Part shown: in pieces, positions 6,643-15,139 of the stretch | Numbering within the stretch: the stretch's first letter is position 1 | Layout of the letters: every line of letters begins with the position of its first letter | Source: Agrobacterium tumefaciens | GTDB taxonomy: Bacteria > Pseudomonadota > Alphaproteobacteria > Rhizobiales > Rhizobiaceae | Assembly (NCBI GenBank): GCA_025559845.1 | Contig: CP048469.1 | Span: 620,001-684,000 of the forward strand | DNA: 64,000 bases | Direction of reading: 5' to 3' | The notes under the pieces: model-generated | The model's input: the letters and a program-made list of their open reading frames with translations, nothing else | Told to the model about the DNA's origin: nothing | Database searches by the model: none | Program-made: the position numbers and the translations under genes

Positions 6643-7653
6643 TCAGATCGATGCCTTGATCTTTTCGGCGACTTCCGGCGAAACCCACTTCGTCCAGATT
6701 TCCTCGTGGTTTTCGAGGAAGTACTGTGCGCCGTCTTCGTTGGTGCCCTGGTTTTCATCCATCCAGGCAAGGATTTCGGCGACGGTCGTGTTGTCCCACT
6801 GGCGCGCCTTGACGTAGTCCGCAGAGGCGCCGGCCTTTTCGGCAAAGTCCTTGGTCACGACGGTAAACACATCCGCGACCGGATAGGCGTTCGGCTTCGG
6901 ATCGGCGCAATCCACTTTGGCCGTGCAGACATCAAAAGCTGCACGGTCGAGTTCCACGCCGTCATCCAGCTTTACCATCTCGTATTTGCCGAGGATGGCC
7001 GTCGGTGCCCAATAGTAACCAAGCCAGCCCTGCTTCTTCTCGAAAGCATTGGCGATGGAGCCATCGAGACCTGCGGCCGAGCCGGTGTCGACGAGCGTGA
7101 AGCCCTTCTTGTCGCCTTCGCGCGCCTTGTAGAGGTTAGCCGTCGTCACCTGGCAATTCCAGCCAGACGGGCAATTGTGGACGGCGCCCTTGCTGGCATC
7201 TTCCGGGGCAGGGAAGAGTTCGGGATGCTTCAGTGCGTCCTCGACGGTCTTGATCTCAGGATTTGCGTCTGCAACGAATTTCGGGACCCACCATCCTTCA
7301 ACGCCGCCGTCAGTCAGGATTTTGGTGGCTTCAACCAGGCGGCCTTCCTTGATGGCTGCATCGAGCGGATCACGAACGGCGTTGACCCAGAGTTCCGGCG
7401 CCATGTCCGGTTGCCCCTTTTCGTTCATGGAAGCGAAGGTCGGCATGGTATCGCCGCTGACGATGTTGACCGTGCAGTCGTAACCGTTTTCCATGATGAA
7501 CTTGTCGACATACGCTGCGACACCGGCCGATGCCCAGTTCATTTCGGCGATGGAGATTGAGCCGCATTCTTCGGCGGCGTTGGCGGAACTTGCTGCACCG
7601 GCAGCGACGAAAAAGCCCGTTACGAGAATGGTCGAGGCGAGGAGTTTCTTCAT
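6643..7653 (-). CDS. proX: periplasmic quaternary-amine/proline binding protein
   Basis: Secreted substrate-binding subunit of the ABC importer, 336 residues. An N-terminal signal peptide (M-K-K-L-L-A-S-T-I-L, hydrophobic core, A-N-A-A cleavage near residue 26) is clear. Several aromatic clusters fit a cation-binding aromatic box of the OpuAC family: E-M-N-W-A-S-A-G, E-G-W-W-V-P-K, Q-G-W-L-G-Y-Y-W-A-P-T. Four or more cysteines, including C-P-S-G-W-N-C, may form disulfides. The sequence differs from what I recall of rhizobial choline-binding ChoX, so choline specificity is not claimed. It is the first gene of the minus-strand operon proX-proW-proV, with GGGGGT as the ribosome binding site. Confidence 0.87.
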   Translation of the reverse strand: MKKLLASTILVTGFFVAAGAASSANAAEECGSISIAEMNWASAGVAAYVDKFIMENGYDCTVNIVSGDTMPTFASMNEKGQPDMAPELWVNAVRDPLDAAIKEGRLVEATKILTDGGVEGWWVPKFVADANPEIKTVEDALKHPELFPAPEDASKGAVHNCPSGWNCQVTTANLYKAREGDKKGFTLVDTGSAAGLDGSIANAFEKKQGWLGYYWAPTAILGKYEMVKLDDGVELDRAAFDVCTAKVDCADPKPNAYPVADVFTVVTKDFAEKAGASADYVKARQWDNTTVAEILAWMDENQGTNEDGAQYFLENHEEIWTKWVSPEVAEKIKASI

Positions 7654-8192
7654 GGTTATAAGACCCCCAAGTCTAATGCAGTGTTTTCAAAAGGCATACC
7701 GGGGCACTGCAAAGCCCGGCCTGCCAGAACATCGGCGCGAAAATCACGATGATTTTCGAAAAGCGCGATGCATTGCGAAACCCACGAAGAACCGTTCATG
7801 CCGGTGCTCCAGGGCAGACTGACATGGCGCTGGAAAAGCTGGAAAAGACCAGCCGAAAGAATAGTCGCAAGGCAAGCGACGAGAGCGCCGCGAAACCAGC
7901 GGCGAAAATGCGCATAAATATGTCAACGAGCTGAATAATACGGCTGAAACGTGATATTGCAACCCGAAACACCGCATTGCTGCCATGCGCATGATTGGCG
8001 GAACATTTTCGGGATTCGATTATACTTTGAATTTTGGTGATTTATTCTTTTTGTTTTCTTGATCTATAAATACAAAAGAATAAAAATTCTACCGTCCAGA
8101 ATGGCATGTTTAATATCCGGCAAGTAGTAAAATTATTTGGAAAAATTGTCTCTCAAAGCGCCATAAATCGGAATTTTTTCTCCGACAGTGCG
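7654..8192. other. 540-base intergenic region with AT-rich centre
   Basis: This holds the proX promoter side (7654-7750), where GCAGTG and CACTGC at 7679-7711 form a spaced inverted repeat. A 60-codon plus-strand reading frame at 7749-7934 shows no family resemblance and no good ribosome binding site. About 8025-8100 is an AT-rich stretch. No further gene is supported. Confidence 0.5.
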
Positions 8193-8223
8193 GTGGCGAC
8201 GGCCCGTTTCGGCCGTCCGCCAC
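8193..8223 (-). terminator. stem-loop terminator of the oligopeptidase gene
   Basis: GTGGCGACGGCC and GGCCGTCCGCCAC pair with one bulge around a short loop. The stem lies nine bases beyond the oligopeptidase stop at 8232. The T-rich tail is on the plus-strand side, so it may act in both directions or mainly as a stabilising stem. Confidence 0.6.
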
Positions 8224-8231
8224 TCTTTTCG

Positions 8232-10331
8232 TCAGATGGCAGTCTTGTTCGCCACCTTCAGCGCGAAGGCATATTCGAAGGCTATTTCTTCAAGCCGCTG
8301 GAAACGGCCGGATTTACCGCCATGGCCCGCTGCCATATTGGTCTTGAGCAGGATCGGGGCGCTGCCAACGGTCTTTTCGCGCAGCTTCGCCACCCACTTT
8401 GTCGGTTCCCAATAGGTGACGCGTGGATCGGTCAGACCGGAAATGGCAAGGATCGGCGGATAGGGCTTCGCAGCGACATTGTCATACGGCGAATAGGCGG
8501 CGATCCACTGATATTCCTCTTCCGACTCCAGCGGGTTACCCCATTCGGGCCACTCCGGCGGTGTCAGCGGAAGGGTGTCGTCCAGCATTGTGGTGAGAAC
8601 GTCCACGAAGGGCACTGCGGCGATAATGCCTGCGAATTTCTCCGGTGCCATGTTGGCGATGGCGCCCATCAGCATGCCGCCTGCCGAGCCGCCCTCGGCA
8701 ATGATACCATCATAGGCGGTGAAACCTTCCTGAACCAGATAATCCGCAGCCGCGATGAAGTCCTTGAAGGTGTTCTGCTTGTGCTCCATCTTGCCGGTCT
8801 CATACCATTCGAAACCCTTTTCCTTGCCGCCGCGAATATGCGCGATCGCATAAACGAAACCGCGATCTGCCAGCGACAGATTGTTGGTGCTGAAGGAGGC
8901 GGGAATGGTGATGCCATAGGCGCCATAACCGTAGAGCAGGCAAGGTGCCGAGCCGTCGAGCGGGGTGTCTTTGCGATAGAGCAGAGACACCGGCACCAGC
9001 GCACCGTCATGCGATGTGGCCATGACGCGTCGCGTCACATAGTCATCCGGGTTATGGCCCGAAGGCACTTCCTGGGTTTTCAGAAGCGTGCGCTCACGTG
9101 TCACCATGTTGTAGTCGAAGAGCTGCGACGGCGTCGTCATCGAGGAGTAGGAGAAACGGATGACGTCGGTATCGTATTCCGCCGCGCCGTGCAGGCCAAG
9201 CGAATAGGCTTCTTCAGCAAAAGCAATGGAATGTTCTTCACCGCTCTGACGATCGCGGATGATGATGCGTGGCAGGCCGTCGCGGCGTTCCAGCCAGATC
9301 AGGTGACGAGCATAGGCATCGACGGAAAGAATGAGGCGGCCTGCTTCATGCGGAACGACTTCCTTCCAGCTTTCCTTGCCGGGGGCAGTGATCGGCGCCT
9401 CCATGATCCGGAAATCCTTGGCATCGCCATCATTGGTCAGAATGAAAAAGACGTCACCGCCTTCAGCCATCGAATATTCGATGCCCTCTTCGCGCTCCGC
9501 CACGATCTTCGGTTCTGCAAGCAGGTCTTTCGTGGAGAGAAGACGATATTCGCTTGTCTCATGGTCGTGGATATCGATGAAGATGAAGTCATCGAGCACC
9601 GAGGCACCCACGCCCATGAAGAAGCCTGGATCTTTCTCTTCGTAAACCAGACGGTCGGCTGACTGCGGTTCGCCGATAATATGGTGGAAGACCTTGGAAG
9701 GGCGATGATTTTCGTCCTGCAGCGTATAGAAAAAGCTCTTGCCATCGGGTGCCCAGGCACCACCGCCACCGGTGTTTTCGATGACGTCGGTCAGGTCTTG
9801 ACCTGTTGCCAGATCGCGGATGCGTAGCGTGAAATATTCCGAGCCCTTGTCGTCGTAGCTCCAGATGCCGCGATTGTGATCGGTCGACTGGTCGAGGCCA
9901 CCAAGACGGAAATAGTCCTTCCCCTCGGCTTCCTTGTCACCATCAAGCAGAATGTGCTTCTCGCCCCCGTCGCGCGGGGTGCGGAAATAATGCGGCTGCT
10001 CGCCGCCGGTAACGAACAGCGTTCCGTAGGCATAGGGGCCATCATTGACCGGGACGGAGGAATCGTCCTGCTTGATGCGTCCCTTCATCTCCTCGAACAG
10101 CTTTTCCTGCAGCGGCTTCGTATCGCCCATCGCCGCTTCCATATAGGCATTTTCCGCTTCCAGATGGGCGCGGATGGCCGGGTCCAGAAGGCTGGGGTCC
10201 TTGAACATCGCCTGCCAGTTGTCAGCCCGGAACCAGGCATAGTCGTCAGTACGGGTAATGCCGTGATGCGTGTCGCTGACCGGCTTTTTTTCAGCGATCG
10301 GCGCGGCGGGCAGGTTCTTGAAAATCGACAA
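8232..10331 (-). CDS. ptrB: oligopeptidase B (prolyl oligopeptidase family)
   Basis: Cytoplasmic serine peptidase of family S9A that cuts short peptides after Lys or Arg. It has about 699 residues, with an N-terminal seven-bladed propeller that screens substrate size and a C-terminal hydrolase domain. The catalytic motifs are E-G-G-S-A-G-G (serine), G-L-T-D-P-R-V-T-Y-W-E-P (aspartate) and A-G-H-G-G (histidine). The loop H-I-R-G-G is typical of the family. The start is uncertain. I chose a TTG giving L-S-I-F-K-N-L-P-A-A-P because family homology begins there; a second TTG at 10403 with a GGAG site would add 24 residues without family resemblance. It is transcribed alone, with a stem-loop just after the stop. 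Confidence 0.92.
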   Translation of the reverse strand: MSIFKNLPAAPIAEKKPVSDTHHGITRTDDYAWFRADNWQAMFKDPSLLDPAIRAHLEAENAYMEAAMGDTKPLQEKLFEEMKGRIKQDDSSVPVNDGPYAYGTLFVTGGEQPHYFRTPRDGGEKHILLDGDKEAEGKDYFRLGGLDQSTDHNRGIWSYDDKGSEYFTLRIRDLATGQDLTDVIENTGGGGAWAPDGKSFFYTLQDENHRPSKVFHHIIGEPQSADRLVYEEKDPGFFMGVGASVLDDFIFIDIHDHETSEYRLLSTKDLLAEPKIVAEREEGIEYSMAEGGDVFFILTNDGDAKDFRIMEAPITAPGKESWKEVVPHEAGRLILSVDAYARHLIWLERRDGLPRIIIRDRQSGEEHSIAFAEEAYSLGLHGAAEYDTDVIRFSYSSMTTPSQLFDYNMVTRERTLLKTQEVPSGHNPDDYVTRRVMATSHDGALVPVSLLYRKDTPLDGSAPCLLYGYGAYGITIPASFSTNNLSLADRGFVYAIAHIRGGKEKGFEWYETGKMEHKQNTFKDFIAAADYLVQEGFTAYDGIIAEGGSAGGMLMGAIANMAPEKFAGIIAAVPFVDVLTTMLDDTLPLTPPEWPEWGNPLESEEEYQWIAAYSPYDNVAAKPYPPILAISGLTDPRVTYWEPTKWVAKLREKTVGSAPILLKTNMAAGHGGKSGRFQRLEEIAFEYAFALKVANKTAI

Positions 10332-10541
10332 GGGAAACTCGCTTTCGTAACAAAAATCAGTCTGCGTTGGCCAAGATGTAGAGTGCGCCTCAAGGCCGAT
10401 CAAGTTTCAAATCTCCACAGGCCTTTGGAGTGGTGGGCACATTTTCGTCAGTTTTCGATCACATTTTGGCAATATGCGGCAAACAAGGCCTCTCGGGTCG
10501 CCGTGAGTCGAAAGAAGAAACGAAAGAATCTGACTGAACCC

Positions 10542-10943
10542 ATGCGAACGCTTTTCCCACTTGTCTTCTCTACCGTGTTTGCCTCCCTGTCTGTTTTGTC
10601 CCCAGCCTTTGCAATCGACGCCAGCGTCATGCGCCAGTTGAACAAACTTGCGCCGGAGGAGCGTCTTGAGCAGCGCTGCGATATCGAGGCGATGGAACGC
10701 ATCGCCACGGAACAGAAAGGCATGCGGCCGGACAAGGTAATCGCCTACACCTTCGGCGATCCGCAGGTCGGCAAGAACTCGATAAAGGCGCCGGGTGCCG
10801 CGTTCAGGAGTTCTGGGGAATGGTACAAGCTGAAATACAAGTGCCAGCTCAAGTCTGATTCTCTCAGCATCCAGTCTTTCGACTACCGCGTCGGTGACAA
10901 GATTCCCGAGGCACAGTGGAAGAAGTTGTATCTTTATGACTGA
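10542..10943 (+). CDS. DUF930 domain periplasmic protein
   Basis: Small exported protein of 133 residues. A signal peptide (M-R-T-L-F-P-L-V-F, cleavage near P-A-F-A-I) precedes a mature region beginning with R-Q-L-N-K-L-A-P-E-E-R-L-E-Q-R-C-D-I-E-A-M. That block and D-K-V-I-A-Y-T-F-G-D are characteristic of rhizobial DUF930 proteins, whose function is unknown. Two cysteines, one in each half, could form a disulfide. The ATG at 10542 was chosen because it starts the signal peptide. It is divergent from ptrB and precedes the DapA-like gene by about 100 bases. Confidence 0.8.
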   Translation: MRTLFPLVFSTVFASLSVLSPAFAIDASVMRQLNKLAPEERLEQRCDIEAMERIATEQKGMRPDKVIAYTFGDPQVGKNSIKAPGAAFRSSGEWYKLKYKCQLKSDSLSIQSFDYRVGDKIPEAQWKKLYLYD

Positions 10944-11047
10944 CCGCTGATATTTTCACGACTACCGGTTTTTGTTGGCCGCTTCGCTTGTCGGGGCGGT
11001 CTTTGACTTGTACCCCTTGTTCGGAAGCGAATGCGAGGGGAAGAAGC

Positions 11048-11956
11048 ATGCCATCACGGTTCAAGGGACTTTCGGCATTTCCGATCACGCCGGCCGACGA
11101 AAACGGTCGTGTTGATGCCGAGGCGTTTTCGGCGTTGCTGGAACGTCTTGTTGCCGCCGAAGTCGATTCCGTTGGCATTCTCGGCAGCACCGGCAGCTAC
11201 ATGTATCTGTCTCGGGAAGAAAAGCGCCGTGCAGTGGAGACCGCGGCCTCCGTCCTCAAGGGTAAGCGTACGCTGATGGCGGGTGTTGGCGCGTTGCGAA
11301 CGGATGAGGCCGTGACGCTGGCGAAGGATGCCGAGGCCGCCGGGGCTGACGCCCTGTTGCTGGCGCCGGTGTCCTATACACCGCTGACGCAGGAAGAGGC
11401 CTATCATCACTTTGCAGCGGTTGCGGGAGCGACTGCGTTGCCACTGGCGATCTATAACAATCCAGGCACCACGCGTTTCCTATTCAGCGACGAACTCCTG
11501 GTTCGTCTTGCCTATATCCCGAACATTCGTGCCATCAAGATGCCGTTGCCGGCCGATCAGGATTTCGCCGCAGAACTTGAGCGGTTACGGCCGAAACTGC
11601 CTGACGATTTTGCCATCGGTTATAGCGGCGACTGGGGCTGTGCTGCGGCTACTCTTGCGGGTGGTGACGCCTGGTACAGCGTTGTTGCCGGTTTGCTGCC
11701 CGTTCCAGCCCTGAAGCTGATGCGTGCTGCGCAAGCTGGCAACGTCGATGAGGTGCAGCGGGTCGATGCGGCGTTCCAGCCCTTGTGGACGCTGTTCAAG
11801 GAGTTTGGCAGCTTCCGGGTTGTTTATGCGGCCGCAAATCTGATGTCGGTAACCTTGATGGAGCCGCCACGTCCGATCCTGCCACTTACCAGCTCGGAAC
11901 GTCAGCGGGTTGAAGAGGCGTTGAACGTGCTGTCGGGACTGGAAGATTTGCCATAA
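11048..11956 (+). CDS. dihydrodipicolinate synthase-family aldolase/lyase (DapA-like)
   Basis: Class I aldolase-fold enzyme of 302 residues, cytoplasmic. The Schiff-base lysine is Lys164 in R-A-I-K-M-P, and the catalytic tyrosine is Tyr136 in Y-N-N-P-G-T-T. The substrate loop reads G-S-T-G-S-Y instead of G-T-T-G-E. The arginine that follows Y-N-V-P in true dihydrodipicolinate synthases is missing, so lysine biosynthesis is unlikely. Members of this superfamily cleave or form various 2-keto acids, and the substrate here is unknown. The ATG follows GAGGGG at nine bases. The next gene, an exported deacetylase, starts 54 bases later on the same strand. Confidence 0.85.
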   Translation: MPSRFKGLSAFPITPADENGRVDAEAFSALLERLVAAEVDSVGILGSTGSYMYLSREEKRRAVETAASVLKGKRTLMAGVGALRTDEAVTLAKDAEAAGADALLLAPVSYTPLTQEEAYHHFAAVAGATALPLAIYNNPGTTRFLFSDELLVRLAYIPNIRAIKMPLPADQDFAAELERLRPKLPDDFAIGYSGDWGCAAATLAGGDAWYSVVAGLLPVPALKLMRAAQAGNVDEVQRVDAAFQPLWTLFKEFGSFRVVYAAANLMSVTLMEPPRPILPLTSSERQRVEEALNVLSGLEDLP

Positions 11957-12009
11957 TTCAGGCGCTTTGCGGGCCGATGCCGATGCCGCCTCTTATCTGG
12001 AATACAATC

Positions 12010-12735
12010 ATGTCCCGCCGCCTTCTCATTGCCGCCCTGCTTTTTTCAGCCTCGACATCTGCTTACGCAGGTTCCGGCCTGGTCGAGCCGACGCTGAAAA
12101 TGACACCGCATCGCGACGGCGCCGTGCATGTGGCAATCACGCTCGATGCCTGCATGGGCAAGACCGATCACCGTATTCTGGATACCTTGGTCAATGAAAA
12201 AATACCGGCGACGATCTTCGTCACCGCACGCTGGCTCAAGCACAATGCGGATGCGCTGGCTGTAATGCAGTCGCATCCGGACCTTTTCGAAATCGAAAAC
12301 CACGGCGAGAACCATGTTCCTGCCGTCGACAAACCGGTTTCGATCTATGGCATAGCTGCGGCCGGTTCGGCTGAGGCCGTCAAGCAGGAAGTGGAGGGCG
12401 GCCGCCTGGCCATCGTTGCCGCAACCGGCATACAGCCTCAGTGGTTCCGAGGCGCGACCGCCAAATACACGGCATCGTCGATGGCTGAAATCAACCGCCT
12501 GGGCATGCGCGTCGCGGGGTACTCGGTCAATGGCGATGGCGGCTCGCTGCTGGGTGCTGCCGCAACTGCAAAACATATTGCGTCCGCCAGAGATGGAGAT
12601 GTCATTATCTCGCATATCAACCAGCCGACCCATGAGGCGGGTGAGGGCGTTGTGAAGGGTCTGTTGGCTTTGAAAGCCCGCGGCGTGATCTTTACACGGC
12701 TGGATGATCCGGCCTTCGCTCCACCCGGTAACTGA
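12010..12735 (+). CDS. exported polysaccharide deacetylase-family protein (DACMG type)
   Basis: NodB-fold protein of 241 residues with a signal peptide ending S-A-Y-A-G-S near residue 21. Motif 1 is T-L-D-A-C-M-G (46-50) rather than T-F-D-D-G-P, so the second, metal-binding aspartate is replaced by alanine. Motif 2 keeps both histidines in H-G-E-N-H (98, 102). Later motifs include W-F-R-G-A-T and V-I-I-S-H-I-N. The family removes acetyl groups from polysaccharides or peptidoglycan in the periplasm. The altered motif 1 suggests a different metal site or substrate. An alternative ATG at 11977 would put eleven residues before the signal peptide and is less likely. Confidence 0.83.
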   Translation: MSRRLLIAALLFSASTSAYAGSGLVEPTLKMTPHRDGAVHVAITLDACMGKTDHRILDTLVNEKIPATIFVTARWLKHNADALAVMQSHPDLFEIENHGENHVPAVDKPVSIYGIAAAGSAEAVKQEVEGGRLAIVAATGIQPQWFRGATAKYTASSMAEINRLGMRVAGYSVNGDGGSLLGAAATAKHIASARDGDVIISHINQPTHEAGEGVVKGLLALKARGVIFTRLDDPAFAPPGN

Positions 12736-12817
12736 CACTTCAGGGACGCGTGAGTGTTCCCACATCGATGCCCGTTTTTCGGCGGCATGTCGTTTCGATT
12801 TGCGTTAGCATCCTCTC

Positions 12818-13894
12818 ATGTTGTTCAAACGCCCCGACACCGAAACCCTGTATTCTGCCCTTGTGAACAAGGACCCCGCCTATGAGGGCGTGGCCTATGT
12901 CTGTGTCACCTCGACGAAGATCTTTTGCCGTTTCACCTGCACAGCGCGCAAGCCGAAGCCGGAAAACTGCCTGTTTCAGGATAACATTGCGCAGTGCCTG
13001 GAGGCTGGCTTCCGCCCCTGCAAGCGGTGCAAGCCGATGCTGGCTTACGGCTCGGCCGATGCCACAGTCACCGATCTGTTGACTGCGCTTGAAAAGGAAC
13101 CGCAGCGTCGTTGGCGCGAGGAAGATGTCTCTGACATGGGTTATGATACCTCGACGGTACGCCGGGTATTCAAGCGCCGTTTCGGCATGAGCTTCCTTGA
13201 GATCGCACGATTGCGCCGGGTGGGTGACGCGGCGACAAGCCTCGCATCAGGCGATGCTGTGATCGGCGCGCAGCTTGACGCCGGATATGAATCAGGCAGC
13301 GGTTTCCGCTCGGCAATCAACCAGTTTTTCGGCACGTCGCCGGCTGCACTCAAGGGCAAGGCATTTTTGAAAGGCGACTGGATCGAAACGCCGATCGGCC
13401 CAATGCTGGCGGTGGCCGACGACCACGCGCTGCATCTCCTTGAATTCGCCGACAGGCCAGCACTGCCCGCGGAACTCAAGCGCCTGACTGCCCGAACCGG
13501 CGCGGATATGGTTCTCGGTCGCACATCTGTCACCGATGCGATCGGCCGGGAACTTGACGCCTACTTTGCCGGGAGGTTGACGACGTTTGAAACGCGCCTT
13601 GCTGGTCACGGCACACCTTTTGAGCGAACAGTCTGGGATGAGTTACGGAGAATTCCATCCGGTGCAATTGTCAGCTATTCGGCAGTTGCTGAACGACTGG
13701 AAAAGCCATCCGCCGTCCGCGCCGTGGCCCGTGCCAATGGTGCAAACCAGATTGCCATCGTCATTCCGTGCCACCGTGTCCTCGGCGCGGATGGCAGCCT
13801 GACCGGATATGGCGGCGGATTATGGCGCAAGAAATGGCTGCTTGAGCACGAGCGCCGTGTCGCGGAGAAAGAGGCCGTTGCTCTGGCCTCCTGA
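12818..13894 (+). CDS. ada: bifunctional DNA-alkylation repair protein and regulator Ada
   Basis: Repairs methyl phosphotriesters and O6-methylguanine by irreversible transfer to its own cysteines, then activates the adaptive response. It has 358 residues. The N-terminal zinc domain has Cys37, Cys41, Cys68 and Cys71 (F-C-R-F-T-C, P-C-K-R-C-K). An AraC-type helix-turn-helix region follows, with M-G-Y-D-T-S-T-V-R-R-V-F-K-R-R-F-G. The C-terminal methyltransferase carries I-P-C-H-R-V with acceptor Cys318. All key residues of both activities are present. It is transcribed alone; the AI-2E-family gene converges on it with six bases between the stop codons. Confidence 0.95.
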   Translation: MLFKRPDTETLYSALVNKDPAYEGVAYVCVTSTKIFCRFTCTARKPKPENCLFQDNIAQCLEAGFRPCKRCKPMLAYGSADATVTDLLTALEKEPQRRWREEDVSDMGYDTSTVRRVFKRRFGMSFLEIARLRRVGDAATSLASGDAVIGAQLDAGYESGSGFRSAINQFFGTSPAALKGKAFLKGDWIETPIGPMLAVADDHALHLLEFADRPALPAELKRLTARTGADMVLGRTSVTDAIGRELDAYFAGRLTTFETRLAGHGTPFERTVWDELRRIPSGAIVSYSAVAERLEKPSAVRAVARANGANQIAIVIPCHRVLGADGSLTGYGGGLWRKKWLLEHERRVAEKEAVALAS

Positions 13895-13900
13895 ATCACA

Positions 13901-15052
13901 TCAATCCGGCAGGTGCGGTACGATCCGGCGTGACGGAAACAGGTCGCGGCTCACCGTCATGGCGATCAGTGAAAGCGGCAGCGCCAGCATGGCGCCAGCC
14001 GCGCCCCACATCCACGTCCAGAAGATAATCATCACGAAGACGAGGAAGGGATTGATCTCCATGTTGCGGCCCACCACCGCCGGAAAGGCGAGATTTTCCA
14101 TCAGCAGGTGAATGGTGAAGAAGATGGCTGCAGGGAGCAGGGCGAAGAAAAGATTGTCGTGGGTGATGATGCCAGCGACAGTCAGCGCTATGGTCATGGC
14201 CGTGATGCCGAGAAATGGCACGAAGCTGGAGAGAAAGGCAAACAGCCCCCACAACAGCGGCATTGCCAGTCCACCGAAATAGGCAATCACCACCATCGTC
14301 ACGCCAAGCCCCGCGTAGATCAGCGCCGCCGTGGCAAAATAAGTGCCGAGCACTTCCTCGATAGAGGCAATCACCCGGATGGTCCTAAGCCGCTGGTGGC
14401 GGGCCGGAAAGGCCATGATGAGGGCCTTGCGCAGGCGCGTGCGGCTGTAGAGAAACATCAAAAGTGCGGCGAAGAAAATCAGTCCTTGTATGATCGCTGG
14501 AGTGACGTTGGCGCCAAGTACGGAAATGATTTCGCCGCTTCTCGCCAGCAGCGATTCCATCGACATCGACCCCATGCTGAAGGTCGCGGCCGAAATGTTC
14601 AGCCAACTCAGTCGCTGCAGATAAGGGAGAAAGCGATCGATGCTGCGTTCGATGAGGGCTGGACCTTCCGATGCAAGCAACGACAGCGGGTCAACAAGGG
14701 AATTGATGACGAAGAAGATAACGGCCGCGACCAGTGTCGAGAGGATAAGCGCGACACCGGAACCCGGAATGCCGTACGAACCGAGTTTTTCAGCCGCAAT
14801 ACCAAGGATCATGCCAACGACGATCGCCATGACGACCGGAATGAGGATCAGCGAAAGTTCGTGAATGATCGCCATCATCATGATGATGAAGATGCCGATG
14901 ATTGACCAGGCAACGGCCACATCCAGGGCCTCGCGACCGAGAGGTTGCTGGCTTCGTGCGTCGTCGCGTTTTGACGTCGCTTGCGGCGTGTCGGGTTTCA
15001 CACCCGGGATAGATGCCGCGACACCATGGCCGGGCTTGGCATTTTCATTCAT
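13901..15052 (-). CDS. AI-2E family membrane transporter
   Basis: Polytopic inner-membrane protein of 383 residues in the PerM/TqsA (AI-2E exporter-like) family. About 45 hydrophilic residues precede the first segment. Two segments lie at each end, and a large cytoplasmic or amphipathic middle part contains R-S-I-D-R-F-L-P-Y-L. The C-terminal block L-A-F-P-A-V-V-G-R-N-M-E-I-N-P-F is a family signature. Members export signalling molecules, ions or unknown solutes; no substrate can be assigned here. The ATG giving M-N-E-N-A-K was chosen because GGGGGA precedes it. It follows the VOC gene by 87 bases on the same strand. Confidence 0.86.
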   Translation of the reverse strand: MNENAKPGHGVAASIPGVKPDTPQATSKRDDARSQQPLGREALDVAVAWSIIGIFIIMMMAIIHELSLILIPVVMAIVVGMILGIAAEKLGSYGIPGSGVALILSTLVAAVIFFVINSLVDPLSLLASEGPALIERSIDRFLPYLQRLSWLNISAATFSMGSMSMESLLARSGEIISVLGANVTPAIIQGLIFFAALLMFLYSRTRLRKALIMAFPARHQRLRTIRVIASIEEVLGTYFATAALIYAGLGVTMVVIAYFGGLAMPLLWGLFAFLSSFVPFLGITAMTIALTVAGIITHDNLFFALLPAAIFFTIHLLMENLAFPAVVGRNMEINPFLVFVMIIFWTWMWGAAGAMLALPLSLIAMTVSRDLFPSRRIVPHLPD

Positions 15053-15139
15053 CAAACGGTCCCCCAAATCAGGACAAAAACGTTCGAGGAATGTGCAGGT
15101 TCCGAGGCGACGCAAATTTTGCGTCACCTCGGCTAAGCA

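Noticed and set aside
7749..7934. 60-codon plus-strand frame between proX and ptrB
   Set aside because: No convincing ribosome binding site, no recognisable fold and unusual Lys/Ser/Ala composition; coding status not supported.
8106..9662. 518-codon open frame on the plus strand opposite oligopeptidase B
   Set aside because: It is the antisense shadow of a GC-rich gene whose catalytic motifs are all intact; the composition is His/Cys/Arg-rich without family features and no ribosome binding site precedes it.
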